Positions 51,615-60,930 of a stretch of 64,000 nt of DNA are shown piece by piece; the stretch's first letter is position 1; each line of letters starts with the position of its first letter. A program made the translations under genes and the position numbers. The notes beneath the pieces are model-generated. The model was not told the DNA's origin. It searched no databases and saw only the letters and a program-made list of their open reading frames with translations. The stretch is from Kushneria indalinina DSM 14324 (GTDB lineage Bacteria; Pseudomonadota; Gammaproteobacteria; Pseudomonadales; Halomonadaceae), in contig NZ_QRDJ01000006.1 of the NCBI RefSeq assembly GCF_003385845.1, forward strand, positions 558,001 through 622,000. Reading direction: 5' to 3'.

Positions 51615-52499
51615 ATGCCTCAGGCGCTGCGTTTTCCTCTTGATGCCGATATCGACGGGCTGCGTCACGCACTCTGGAAACATCGCATTGGCCATCACTA
51701 CTCGCGCGACCAGGACGGGCAGGTGATCTGGCTGATCGAGGATGTTCAGCTTGAAAAGGCACGCGAGCTGATCGAAAGATGGCGCCAGGGGGAGTCCATG
51801 GCACTGGACGAGGCGCACGAGCCGGTGGCGCGCGCCGGGTCAATCTCGGGCGCGCTGCGCTCGGCCCCGGTGACGACGCTGGTGATCGTGATGTGTCTGG
51901 CCGTATTTGCGTGGCAGGGCATCGACGATATTCAGGCCCTGACGGCGCTGGCCATTGCCCCTATTGCCATCGAGGGGCAACAGCTCTACGCCTCCACGCT
52001 GGGGTATGCCCTGTCACAGGCGGAAGTCTGGCGGCTGTTCTCACCGGCCTTTTTACATTTCAGCCTGATGCATCTGGTCTTCAACCTGCTCTGGCTCTGG
52101 TATTTTGGCCGTCAGGTTGAAGTCCTGCAGGGCCGCTGGCGGCTGCTGGCGCTTTTGACCTCGGCCATGCTGGTCTCCAATCTGGCGCAGTACGCCACCG
52201 GTACGGTGCTTTTTGGCGGCATGTCCGGTGTCGTCTATGCGCTGGTCGGGTTTGTCTGGCTCTATTCGCGCCTGGTGCCGGCCAGTGGCTTTCAGTTCCC
52301 CACCATGCTGATGGTGTTCATGGTGGGATGGCTGGTGCTGTGCATGACCCCGGCTGCCGGCTGGATCGGCTTTGGCAACGTCGCCAATGAGGCTCATCTG
52401 GGCGGGCTGCTGCTGGGGCTGGCGGCGGGACTTCTGGGCTCGCGCTTTCATCCGCGTCAGACAGGGCCCGAGAACAGACACGAGGATATCGACGGGTAA
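51615..52499 (+). CDS. glpG: rhomboid intramembrane serine protease
   Basis: A 294-residue membrane protease. The cytoplasmic N-terminal domain (residues 1-80) precedes six membrane helices. The catalytic pair is Ser204 in GGMSGVVYALVG and His261 in NEAHLGGLLLG; the oxyanion residues His153 and Asn157 are in SLMHLVFNLLWLWYFG, almost identical to E. coli GlpG. It cleaves membrane-embedded substrates. The start at 51615 follows GGAG six bases upstream. It begins a same-strand run with the two DUF genes that follow. Confidence 0.94.
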   Translation: MPQALRFPLDADIDGLRHALWKHRIGHHYSRDQDGQVIWLIEDVQLEKARELIERWRQGESMALDEAHEPVARAGSISGALRSAPVTTLVIVMCLAVFAWQGIDDIQALTALAIAPIAIEGQQLYASTLGYALSQAEVWRLFSPAFLHFSLMHLVFNLLWLWYFGRQVEVLQGRWRLLALLTSAMLVSNLAQYATGTVLFGGMSGVVYALVGFVWLYSRLVPASGFQFPTMLMVFMVGWLVLCMTPAAGWIGFGNVANEAHLGGLLLGLAAGLLGSRFHPRQTGPENRHEDIDG

Positions 52500-52502
52500 A
52501 GC

Positions 52503-52769
52503 ATGAGCGACATGAACTTTGAGCGCATGATCGAGCAGATGACACCGCAGATGTATGAAGGCCTCAAGCGCGGTGTGGAACTGGGAAAATGGCCTGACGG
52601 CCGATCACTGAGCAGTGAACAGCGCGAGCTGTGTCTTGAGGCCATCCTGCGTTTTGAGGCCAGACACGATGTGGCCCCCGAGCAGCGCACGGGGCATATC
52701 GATCGCCATGGCTGCGGCAGCGACCAGCATGGCGAGGCCCGGGGCGACAGCATCAAATGGGTCAATTAG
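52503..52769 (+). CDS. DUF1315 (YeaC-like) protein
   Basis: An 88-residue cytoplasmic protein matching the DUF1315 pattern: NFERMIEQMTPQMYEGLKRG, then VELGKWPDGRSLSSEQRELC and AILRFEARHDVAPEQRTG. The function of the family is not known. It lies three bases after glpG and overlaps the DUF2797 gene by 13 bp, so the three are likely one transcript. Confidence 0.88.
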   Translation: MSDMNFERMIEQMTPQMYEGLKRGVELGKWPDGRSLSSEQRELCLEAILRFEARHDVAPEQRTGHIDRHGCGSDQHGEARGDSIKWVN

Positions 52770-53653
52770 ACCTCGAACGTCTCTGGTGCATGGAAACGGC
52801 GCCAGATGCGACGCTGACCCGCGCCGGAGGGCTTTCCCGAATGGCCATCACGGCCGATGCTTCGGGCAGCGCGCACTACCACCTGCGTCTCGGTGAGCAC
52901 AGCGAACCGCTCAATGCCTGGCTGGGCCATGATATTGCGCTGGAATTCACCGGCAGTATTGTCTGCGTGAACTGCCAGCGCCCCACCCGCAAGAGCTTCG
53001 GTCAGGGACATTGCTACGGCTGCTTTCGGCGTCTGGCGCGCTGCGATACCTGCATGATGGCGCCCGAGCGCTGCCACTATTTTCAGGGCACCTGTCGCGA
53101 GCCCGAGTGGGGCGAACGACACTGCTTTGCACCTCATGTGGTGTATCTGTCCAACGCCTCCGGTGCCAAGGTCGGCATTACCAAACCCTCACAGATGCCC
53201 ACGCGCTGGCTTGATCAGGGCGCGGTCCAGGCGCTGCCGATCCTGTCGGTGGCATCGCGCCGGCAGTCAGGGCTGGTCGAGGCACTCTTTCGCAGCGAGA
53301 TCAGCGATCGCACCCACTGGCAGCGCATGCTCAAGGGCGAGGTGGCTGATATCGATCTCCCCGCACTGCGCGATGATCTGATGGAAAGACTGGCCCCGGG
53401 GCTTGCCTCCCTCAGGGCGCAGTTCGGAGAAGACGCCATTCACCCCCACGCTGAACAGCGCCTCGCCCGGTTTGACTACCCGGTGCTGACCTGGCCCGAG
53501 CGCGTCAAGGCTTTTAATCTGGATCGCGTCCCACGGGTCGAGGGACGCCTGATGGGGCTGAAAGGGCAGTATCTGATCCTGGACAGCGGCGTGCTCAACC
53601 TGCGCAAATACACCGGCTATCAGGTCAGCGTCACGCTGTCGGCGCGCTCATGA
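52757..53653 (+). CDS. DUF2797 protein with zinc-type cysteines
   Basis: A 298-residue protein with a cysteine-rich centre: IVCVNCQRPTRKSFGQGHCY, then CFRRLARCDTCMMAPERC, which looks like a treble-clef or zinc ribbon site. It is followed by VVYLSNASGAKVGITKPSQM, which resembles the start of GIY-YIG-like nuclease folds (YLS...KVGIT). DUF2797 has no proven function; a nucleic-acid role is suggested by these parts. Its stop codon interlocks with that of the convergent RimK-type gene in TCATGA (53648-53653). Confidence 0.82.
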   Translation: MGQLDLERLWCMETAPDATLTRAGGLSRMAITADASGSAHYHLRLGEHSEPLNAWLGHDIALEFTGSIVCVNCQRPTRKSFGQGHCYGCFRRLARCDTCMMAPERCHYFQGTCREPEWGERHCFAPHVVYLSNASGAKVGITKPSQMPTRWLDQGAVQALPILSVASRRQSGLVEALFRSEISDRTHWQRMLKGEVADIDLPALRDDLMERLAPGLASLRAQFGEDAIHPHAEQRLARFDYPVLTWPERVKAFNLDRVPRVEGRLMGLKGQYLILDSGVLNLRKYTGYQVSVTLSARS

Positions 53654-55159
53654 TGACAGGCTCTGGCGCCCCGGCTGCTGCCGGGGCTGGCGCTTGCGCT
53701 CCATCTGCGCCAGAAACCACGCCATGATGCGTCGATAAAGTTCCGGCCCCAGCACGACATCTTCCACGCCCACATCCAGGTTGGGATTGTCGTTGACCTC
53801 GATGACCACCACCCGATCACCGCTCTGCTTGAGATCCACCCCATAAAGGCCGTTACCGATCAGACGCGTCGCCTTGAGCGCGGTTCTGATCACCTTCTCG
53901 GGCGCATTGGCCGGGTCCATTGTCTCGAATCCGCCGCTGCGCACCCGCCCACCGCTGTGATCATAGATCTGCCAGTGGCCGCGGGCCATGTAGTAGCGGC
54001 TGGCAAACAGCACCTGACCATCCAGAATGCCGATGCGCCAGTCATACTCGGTGGGCATCCACTCCTGTAACAGCAAAAGCGCCGAATCCTTGAACAGCCG
54101 TCTTGCCTCCTCGATCAGCTGCGCGCTGGAGCTGATCTTGACGATCCCGCGTGAAAAGGCGCCGTCCGGTATTTTCAGTACCTGCGGAAAGGTCAGGGTG
54201 TCGGCCAGCGCCCCCAGACGGTCGAGATCGCCGCGGTTGAGCAGATGGCCTTCGGGCGCCGGAATGCCGCGGGCGCGCAGCAGGGCATGCAGATACACCT
54301 TGTTGGTGCAGCGCAGAATCGACTGCGGGTCATCGATGACGACCAGCCCCTCGAGCTCGGCGCGGCGCGCCATGCGCCAGGTGTGGTGATCAAGCCGGGT
54401 GGTTTCGCGAATGAACAGGGCGTCGAATTCGGCCAGTCGCCCCTCATCGCGTCGGGTGATCAGACTCACGTCGATGCCCATCGAACGTCCGGCGCGGATG
54501 AACTGCTTGATCGCGCTCTTGTTACTGGGGGGCATCGCCTCGGCGGGGTCGACCAGAATGGCCAGATCAAAGCGGTAGCGTCGTCGGGCGGCCGGGGTGC
54601 GCCACACCTGGCGAGAGTGGCCGTTAAGGGCGCGGGCAAAACGCTCCTCTTCTTCCGGGGCGACGTCCTTGAGCGAGAGCGCTTTTAGTCGGGTCAGCCG
54701 CCAGTCGCCGTGGCGTTTGATAAATCGGGCCTCCATGATCGGGCAGGGCAGATGGGAAAATAGCCGGCGCCCGAGCCGTGCCAGCGCCTCGCTGGCGGTG
54801 TCGCCGAAGAAAAGTCGCAGATCCAGCCGCTCGCCCTGCAGGGCGCCGCGACGGTCCAGCTCGGCCATCATGGCGTTGAGCCCATCAAGCTGCAGATCGA
54901 TCAGCGCCTTGCGCCCCAGCTGATTGAGCGTTTCCACATCCGGCTGTACGCGCTGGCCGCGGGCCTGGGCCAGCAGCGACACGTAATAGCCGGTTTCGAG
55001 ATAATCGAGGCCACTGCACAGATTGATGACGTGAGTCGCCCGATCCTGGTCGGTATTGTCTTCCAGGGCCAGAAAGTCATCGGCGCTGACGATATCATCG
55101 CTGGGATAATAGGGGCGCCAGTCGCTGGGGTGATCCACAACAATACGCAAACGTGACAT
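53648..55159 (-). CDS. RimK-type ATP-grasp ligase with N-terminal RLAN-like domain
   Basis: A 503-residue protein. Residues about 1-190 form a RimK-like ligase N-terminal domain (INLCSGLDYLETGYYVSLLA). Residues about 220-490 are the ATP-grasp domain, with KVYLHALLRARGIPAPEGHL, FPQVLKIPDGAFSRGIVKIS, LLLQEWMPTEYDWRIGILDG and the metal-binding end VIEVNDNPNLDVGVED. It should join an amino acid, commonly glutamate, to a protein or small-molecule carboxylate. Its target is unknown. In many gammaproteobacteria similar genes stand beside a GNAT or succinylglutamate-desuccinylase-like gene; here a GNAT lies 1.5 kb upstream. Start ATG at 55157-55159. Confidence 0.88.
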   Translation of the reverse strand: MSRLRIVVDHPSDWRPYYPSDDIVSADDFLALEDNTDQDRATHVINLCSGLDYLETGYYVSLLAQARGQRVQPDVETLNQLGRKALIDLQLDGLNAMMAELDRRGALQGERLDLRLFFGDTASEALARLGRRLFSHLPCPIMEARFIKRHGDWRLTRLKALSLKDVAPEEEERFARALNGHSRQVWRTPAARRRYRFDLAILVDPAEAMPPSNKSAIKQFIRAGRSMGIDVSLITRRDEGRLAEFDALFIRETTRLDHHTWRMARRAELEGLVVIDDPQSILRCTNKVYLHALLRARGIPAPEGHLLNRGDLDRLGALADTLTFPQVLKIPDGAFSRGIVKISSSAQLIEEARRLFKDSALLLLQEWMPTEYDWRIGILDGQVLFASRYYMARGHWQIYDHSGGRVRSGGFETMDPANAPEKVIRTALKATRLIGNGLYGVDLKQSGDRVVVIEVNDNPNLDVGVEDVVLGPELYRRIMAWFLAQMERKRQPRQQPGRQSLSS

Positions 55160-55232
55160 GACGCTCTCCGCAGCTCAGGGAAACATGCGCATCATAGGAC
55201 GGCGCCGTGCATCGTGGAATAGGCTCGATCAC

Positions 55233-56540
55233 TCATGAGCGGTTGTCGGGATCAGTGTGGCGGGCGTAGGCCCGTGCCGACACGATGCTGGAGCTGCCGT
55301 GGATCACCACCGAGGCCACCACCACCAGCGTGACCAGTGGCCAGGCCAGCTCAAGATCGGCCTTTTCGCGCACTTCCAGGGCATACAGCAGGGCCGCCAC
55401 ACCCAGTGGGCCGATCCATCCCAGCCAGGCGGCGGTTCTGATGCCCTTCAGCGGGCCCAGCAGCGGCGACAGCAGCAAAAGCGCCGGCAGGCGACGCAGG
55501 AACACGATCAAAACGGTGGCCAGCAGGGCCAGCCAGCCCAGCGACAGCCACCCCTGCCAGGGCAGGACAATCCCTAGCAGGAAAAACACCGGAATGGTGA
55601 AAAGGCGCTCCAGCGTCGACTGCATCTCCTCCTGCTGGAGATCCTCGTTTTCGGTCACCGTATGGGACAGGCCCAGATTGCCGATAAAGACGCCGATAAT
55701 GGCGTTCATGCCGATCATGTGTAGACCGAAGAGCAGCAGCAGGGTAAAGGCCAGCGCAAAGGGCAGCAGGGTGCTTTGTGACATCCAGCCGGCGGCGTGG
55801 GCCTTTTGCAGTGCCTTGCCGGCGATTAATCCGAGCGCGTACGCCGCCCCGATACACGCAAGGTTTTCATAGCCGACCGTCATTAAAAGCCAGTGCATGC
55901 CTTCCAGCGGCGCGCCCTGGGTGATGCTCAGCCAGAGCGCCATGGCCAGCATGACCATGGGAGACGCCAGCCCATCGTTGATACCGGATTCGTAGGTAAT
56001 GGCGTGACGCATGGGGGCGGGGATCAACTGTTTTGCCTGATCGCCCTGAACGACGGTGGCCGTCACGACCGGATCGGTGGGGGTGAGGATCCAGCCCAGC
56101 AGAAAGGCCAGCGCCCAGCCGGTGGCCATGGTGATCTGTATCAGCACGGTCGTGAACGCGGCCATCAACACCATGCCGCCAATGACAATGACGGCGAGCG
56201 GGCGGCTGTAATCCTCCAGAAAGCGCCGCTCCATCTGCAGGGCCGCCGAACTCAGGGCCATGGCCATCGTGATTCGGCAGGCCCACTCCATCAGCGTTGT
56301 CACATCGCCCAGCGAGTCGATCGGCACCAGGTGGGTGACAGGGCCGACGATGACACCGGCCAGCAGGGCGAACTGGACCTCCGTGGCATACCACTGGCGG
56401 ATCTTCTGGATCATCAGACCATTGATGAGCCACAGACAGGAGATGCAAACGGCGAGGATCAAAACGGTGTGAGTCATGCGGGCGGTACTGGGCTGGTTCA
56501 TGGATGGAATAAAAAGGCGCTTCCAGTGTAGCTGCAACAT
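55233..56540 (-). CDS. Na+/H+ antiporter (NhaP/CPA1 type)
   Basis: A 435-residue membrane protein with about 12 hydrophobic segments. The CPA1 core is LAFLLGWILTPTDPVVTATV, with the Asp of the TDP motif, and YESGINDGLASPMVMLAMAL, with the ND pair of the ion site. It exchanges sodium or potassium for protons, a common need in salt-tolerant bacteria. The ATG at 56540 has AGGA five bases upstream; an internal Met 39 bp later is possible. No regulatory C-terminal domain is attached. Confidence 0.88.
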   Translation of the reverse strand: MLQLHWKRLFIPSMNQPSTARMTHTVLILAVCISCLWLINGLMIQKIRQWYATEVQFALLAGVIVGPVTHLVPIDSLGDVTTLMEWACRITMAMALSSAALQMERRFLEDYSRPLAVIVIGGMVLMAAFTTVLIQITMATGWALAFLLGWILTPTDPVVTATVVQGDQAKQLIPAPMRHAITYESGINDGLASPMVMLAMALWLSITQGAPLEGMHWLLMTVGYENLACIGAAYALGLIAGKALQKAHAAGWMSQSTLLPFALAFTLLLLFGLHMIGMNAIIGVFIGNLGLSHTVTENEDLQQEEMQSTLERLFTIPVFFLLGIVLPWQGWLSLGWLALLATVLIVFLRRLPALLLLSPLLGPLKGIRTAAWLGWIGPLGVAALLYALEVREKADLELAWPLVTLVVVASVVIHGSSSIVSARAYARHTDPDNRS

Positions 56541-56635
56541 GATATTCCTGCGGTAGATGCGCTACATGGCAGGGTTCCGGCGGCGGGAAAATGATAGGAT
56601 TGCGGCCTTTTGGACCCTGACCTGGAGAAGATCGC

Positions 56636-57115
56636 ATGGCTTTCACGCTGCGTGCAGCGGGGGGTAGGGATGCGGCGGCACTCAACGCCCTGGAGCGCAC
56701 CTGTTTCGGTGACAACGAAGACAGTTTCAGCCCTTCGCAGCTGAAGTATCTGGTAACGAAGGCCAATGCGCAGACGCGTCTGGTCGTGGATGATGACGGT
56801 GCCCTGATGGGGTATGGCACGCTGCTGTTTCGCCGCAACGAGAAACGGGCGCGCCTTTACTCCTTTTGCCTGCATCCGGAGGTGCGCGGACAGGGACTGG
56901 GGCAGCGGCTGCTACTGGCGCTGGAGGCCGTGGCCCTGGCGCGTGGCTGCGACAGCATCTATCTGGAGGTGCGGGCCGATAACCGTTCGGCCATATCGCT
57001 GTATCGGCGCATGGGGTACGAGGTGCTGCACTGGATGGAGGATTATTACCATGACGGCTGCGCGGCCTGGAAAATGATCCGCTCGCTGGGGGAGAGTGCC
57101 AGCACGGCGCCATAG
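56636..57115 (+). CDS. GNAT N-acetyltransferase
   Basis: A 159-residue acetyltransferase. The acetyl-CoA loop is HPEVRGQGLGQRLLLALEAV (Q/RxxGxG), followed by CDSIYLEVRADNRSAISLYR and MGYEVL, the pattern of RimI-like enzymes. It transfers acetyl from acetyl-CoA to an amine; the target may be a protein N-terminus or a small molecule. It begins 95 bp after the divergent antiporter start. Its C-terminus has no extra domain. Confidence 0.88.
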   Translation: MAFTLRAAGGRDAAALNALERTCFGDNEDSFSPSQLKYLVTKANAQTRLVVDDDGALMGYGTLLFRRNEKRARLYSFCLHPEVRGQGLGQRLLLALEAVALARGCDSIYLEVRADNRSAISLYRRMGYEVLHWMEDYYHDGCAAWKMIRSLGESASTAP

Positions 57116-57207
57116 TCGTTCATCGGCCTGAAGGCCTGTCGCTCAGGGTTGGTGGCAGGCGTCTCGGACGCTATGATCGGCAGTTCACGTTTTCGCGGGA
57201 GTGTGGC

Positions 57208-57642
57208 ATGTCGAGTCTTCCTCCGGATCCTGCCACGGATGATCGCGTGCGCTCTCCGGTCAAGCGTGCCTTCTGGATCGTACTGGCAGCGCTTTGTTTC
57301 GGGATCGGGATCGTGGGTATTTTCCTGCCCCTGCTGCCGGCCACCGATTTCATGCTGCTGGCGGTCATTTGTGCGTCAAGGGGCTCAAAGCGCTTTGAAC
57401 GCTGGATTCGGCGTAACCGCTTCGCGGGGCCGTTGATTCGGGCCTGGGAAGAGGAGCGCGCCATTCCTCTGCCGGCCAAGATCATTTCGATCGGCATGAT
57501 GTTTTTCAGTGCCTGGGTGATCTGGGTGCATACCGGCTTTAACTGGATCTTCTGGGCGCTTTTGATGGTGTTGATCATCGTGGGCACCTTTGTGGCCACG
57601 CGTCCGCTGCCTTCCGGCAAGTCCCGCCTATCAAATGACTGA
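57208..57642 (+). CDS. DUF454 (YbaN-like) membrane protein, copy 1
   Basis: A 144-residue inner-membrane protein. The family core is GIVGIFLPLLPATDFMLLAV, then SKRFERWIRRNRFAGPLIRA and WEEERAIPLPAK, followed by two more hydrophobic segments. It has a longer N-terminus than its neighbour copy. DUF454 proteins such as E. coli YbaN have no known activity. GGGAG precedes the ATG. It is followed, 108 bp on, by a paralog. Confidence 0.88.
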   Translation: MSSLPPDPATDDRVRSPVKRAFWIVLAALCFGIGIVGIFLPLLPATDFMLLAVICASRGSKRFERWIRRNRFAGPLIRAWEEERAIPLPAKIISIGMMFFSAWVIWVHTGFNWIFWALLMVLIIVGTFVATRPLPSGKSRLSND

Positions 57643-57750
57643 TCCTCTGGATTTCCCGTTTTCCTTCGTGGCCATCGGCTGTCGTATCAAGCCCGTGTTT
57701 TGGAATGACGCCATCATGCTGACTGGAAAAAAATACTCGGGGAAGGCGTC

Positions 57751-58122
57751 ATGCGCTATATCTGGATAGGCCTTGCCGGGCTCTGCTTTGTGCTGGGCGC
57801 CATCGGCGTCATCGTACCGCTGCTGCCGACCACGCCCTTCATGCTGGCTGCGGTGGCGCTGGCCTCAAAGGGGTCGCCACGCTTTGCGCACTGGATTCGC
57901 CAGCACCGGCTGGCAGGGCCCGCCATACGCCACTGGGAGCATGAGCGCGCCATCTCGTCACGCGCCAAGGGGGTGGCGGTGGCGACCCTGATCTTCAGCG
58001 CCGTGGTGATCTGGCTGACCATTCCGTCTCTGGCCGTGCGTATCGGGGTGACCGTGCTGCTGACGGGCATCGGTACCTGGCTTGTCACACGCGCCACGCC
58101 CTCGCCGCGCCAGAAGTCATAA
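57751..58122 (+). CDS. DUF454 (YbaN-like) membrane protein, copy 2
   Basis: A 123-residue paralog of the preceding gene: GAIGVIVPLLPTTPFMLAAV, SPRFAHWIRQHRLAGPAIRH and WEHERAISSRAKG line up directly. The two differ at many positions, so the duplication is old. It has two clear membrane segments and a basic tail. Its role is unknown; tandem copies may be partners or have different partners. Confidence 0.88.
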   Translation: MRYIWIGLAGLCFVLGAIGVIVPLLPTTPFMLAAVALASKGSPRFAHWIRQHRLAGPAIRHWEHERAISSRAKGVAVATLIFSAVVIWLTIPSLAVRIGVTVLLTGIGTWLVTRATPSPRQKS

Positions 58123-58210
58123 CCCTGCCCGTTCATGCGCGCGTGCTTTGAGCCGCCGATGACTTGCGGCGTACACTAGGCACACGATCGATCAATTTCA
58201 GGAGCCCTCC

Positions 58211-60841
58211 ATGGCCGAGCCGCAAGCCATTCATCTCAGCGATTACCGTCCCCCGGCCTACCGCGTCGAAAAAACCGAGCTGACCTTTGATCTTGACCCC
58301 AGTACCACGCGGGTCAGGACACGTCTTCACCTGCAGCGCCACCCCGAATACGGTGAAGACGCTGCATTGACGCTGCACGGCCATGGGCTTACTACCGAGC
58401 GCGTTGCCATTGATGGTCAGGCGCTGCTGGAAAGCGAATATCGCATTGAAGATGATCAACTGGTGATCGATCGGGTGCCGGCCGAGTTTGTGCTGGATAC
58501 CGAGGTGGTCATCGACCCGGCCAACAATACCGCGCTGGAAGGGCTTTATGTCTCGGGGCCGATGTTTTGCACCCAGTGCGAGCCCGAAGGCTTTCGTCGC
58601 ATTACCTGGTACCCGGACCGCCCGGACGTAATGTCCGTGTTTACCACGACGGTTATCGGCGACCGGCAGCGTCAGCCGGTGCTGCTCTCCAACGGTAACC
58701 CCATCGAGCGCGGCGAGCTGCCCAACGACCGTCACTTTGTCACCTGGGAAGACCCGCACCCCAAGCCCTCTTATCTGTTTGCGCTGGTGGCCGGCTCGCT
58801 TGAGTGCGTGCGGGACAGCTTCACCACCATGAGCGGGCGCGAGGTGGCGCTCGAGCTGTGGGTCGAGGCGCCCAATCTGGAAAAGACCGACTGGGCGATG
58901 GCCTCGCTCAAGCGCGCCATGACGTGGGACGAAGAGGCCTACGGGCGCGAGTACGATCTGGATCTGTTCATGATCGTGGCCGTGGATGATTTCAACATGG
59001 GCGCCATGGAGAACAAGGGGCTCAACATCTTCAACAGTGCGGCGGTGCTGGCCAACCCGCAGACCACCACGGACGCGGCCTTTCAGCGCATTGAAGGGAT
59101 CGTGGCGCACGAATACTTCCATAACTGGTCGGGCAATCGTGTCACCTGCCGCGACTGGTTCCAGCTGGCGCTCAAGGAAGGCTTTACCGTCTTCCGCGAT
59201 CAGAGCTTTTCATCAGATATCAACTCGGCGCCGGTCAAGCGCATCGAGGACGCCGCACTGCTGCGCACCCTGCAGTTTGCCGAAGACGCCGGGCCTACCG
59301 CGCACCCGGTGCGCCCCGATCATTTCATCGAGATCTCGAACTTCTACACCCTGACCATCTATGAAAAGGGTGCCGAGATCGTGCGCATGCTCAGTAACCT
59401 GCTGGGAGAAGAGACGTTCCGCCGCGGCAGCGATCTCTATTTTGAGCGCTTTGACGGTCAGGCGGTGCGGGTCGAGGACTTTGTCGATGTGATGGCCGAG
59501 GTATCAGGTGAAGACCTGACCCAGTTCATGCGCTGGTACGCCCAGGCGGGCACGCCGCAGCTGACCGCGCGCAGCGACTATAACGCCGAACAGCGCCAGC
59601 TCACTCTGACCATCCGTCAGCAGACGCCGCCCACGCCGGGTCAGGAGGACAAGCAGGCGCTGCATGTGCCGGTACGCATGGGCCTTCTGGGGGCTGATGG
59701 CGAGCCGATCAAGCTGGTGATCAACGGCGAATCAAACGGCACCGACACCGTGCTGCATCTGCGTGAGGCCGAGCAGCGCTGGGTATTCGATGACGTTGAT
59801 GAAGGCGCGGTGCCGTCGCTGCTGCGCGGCTTCTCGGCGCCGGTGCGGCTGGATTACCCCTGGTCGCGCGATGAACTTTCGCACCTGATGCGCTTTGACG
59901 AGGACGGCTTTAACCGCTGGGACGCCACCCAGCGACTGGCGCTGATCGCGATCGAAGAGATGATGGTGGCCCATCAGCGCGGTGAGCTCATGGCCCTTGA
60001 TGCCCGCCTGATTGAAGCCTTTCGTCACCTGTTGCGCGAGCCCACGGATGACAAGGCGGTGCTGGCCGAAATGCTGCGCCTGCCCAGCGAGGCGTGGATT
60101 GCCGAGCAGCAGACCCGGGTGGATATCGACGCCATTCACGGGGCCCGCCGCGCCGCGATTGAGCAGCTGGCGGATAACCTGTTTGCCGAGTTTGAAAGCG
60201 TCTATCACGCCAATCAGCAGACGGATGCGTATGCCCCGACGCCCGACCAGATCGCCTCGCGCAGTCTCAGGAACGTGGCGCTCTCCTATCTGGTCGCCAA
60301 CGGTGAGCCCGAGGCGCTTAACATGGCCCGTGCCCAGTATGAGGCCGATCACAACATGACGGACGTGCGCGCAGCACTCACATTGCTGGCGCATTCGGAC
60401 CGTGCCGATCTGGGGGATCCGGCGATTCGCGCCTTCGGCGAGCGCTGGGCCCATGATTCACTGGTGATGGATCAGTGGTTTGCCACCCAGGTCACACGCC
60501 CGCAGGCGGATGCGCTGGAGCGTGTGCGCTTTCTGATGAAGCATCCGGCCTTTTCGATCAAGAACCCCAACCGGGTGCGCGCGCTGATTGGTGCCTTTAC
60601 CCAGCAGAACCGGGTCAATTTCCATCGTCTCGATGGTCAGGGCTATCAGCTGCTGGCGGATGTGGTGATCGAGCTCAACCGGCTCAATCCGGAAATTGCC
60701 GCCCGCATGATCGTACCGCTCACGCGCTATCATCGCCTGGATGAGCAGCGCCAGAAGTTGATGCGCGGTGAGCTTGAGCGTATTCGAAAAGAGGAGCTTT
60801 CACGCAACGTCTACGAGGTGGTAGAGAAAGCGCTCGCCTGA
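58211..60841 (+). CDS. pepN: aminopeptidase N (M1 zinc metallopeptidase)
   Basis: An 876-residue cytoplasmic aminopeptidase. Zinc ligands are His300 and His304 in the HEYFHNW motif and Glu323 in LALKEGFTVFRDQSF. The exopeptidase motif is NMGAMENKGLNIF. A long C-terminal helical domain (about residues 550-876) is typical of bacterial PepN, and length matches E. coli PepN (870). It cleaves N-terminal residues from peptides. An AGGAG ribosome site precedes the ATG. The gene is closed by a strong terminator. Confidence 0.96.
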   Translation: MAEPQAIHLSDYRPPAYRVEKTELTFDLDPSTTRVRTRLHLQRHPEYGEDAALTLHGHGLTTERVAIDGQALLESEYRIEDDQLVIDRVPAEFVLDTEVVIDPANNTALEGLYVSGPMFCTQCEPEGFRRITWYPDRPDVMSVFTTTVIGDRQRQPVLLSNGNPIERGELPNDRHFVTWEDPHPKPSYLFALVAGSLECVRDSFTTMSGREVALELWVEAPNLEKTDWAMASLKRAMTWDEEAYGREYDLDLFMIVAVDDFNMGAMENKGLNIFNSAAVLANPQTTTDAAFQRIEGIVAHEYFHNWSGNRVTCRDWFQLALKEGFTVFRDQSFSSDINSAPVKRIEDAALLRTLQFAEDAGPTAHPVRPDHFIEISNFYTLTIYEKGAEIVRMLSNLLGEETFRRGSDLYFERFDGQAVRVEDFVDVMAEVSGEDLTQFMRWYAQAGTPQLTARSDYNAEQRQLTLTIRQQTPPTPGQEDKQALHVPVRMGLLGADGEPIKLVINGESNGTDTVLHLREAEQRWVFDDVDEGAVPSLLRGFSAPVRLDYPWSRDELSHLMRFDEDGFNRWDATQRLALIAIEEMMVAHQRGELMALDARLIEAFRHLLREPTDDKAVLAEMLRLPSEAWIAEQQTRVDIDAIHGARRAAIEQLADNLFAEFESVYHANQQTDAYAPTPDQIASRSLRNVALSYLVANGEPEALNMARAQYEADHNMTDVRAALTLLAHSDRADLGDPAIRAFGERWAHDSLVMDQWFATQVTRPQADALERVRFLMKHPAFSIKNPNRVRALIGAFTQQNRVNFHRLDGQGYQLLADVVIELNRLNPEIAARMIVPLTRYHRLDEQRQKLMRGELERIRKEELSRNVYEVVEKALA

Positions 60842-60858
60842 GCCTGGTCTGACCCCAC

Positions 60859-60890
60859 AAAAACGGCGCCCACCCGGGCGCCGTTTTTTT
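60859..60890 (+). terminator. terminator after pepN
   Basis: ACGGCGCCC / GGGCGCCGT hairpin (60863-60883) flanked by an A-run and followed by seven T; it may also serve the convergent IalB gene. Confidence 0.92.
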
Positions 60891-60930
60891 GATGCCGCCG
60901 GCCGGGCCGGGGCATGCCCTGCAAGCTGTA

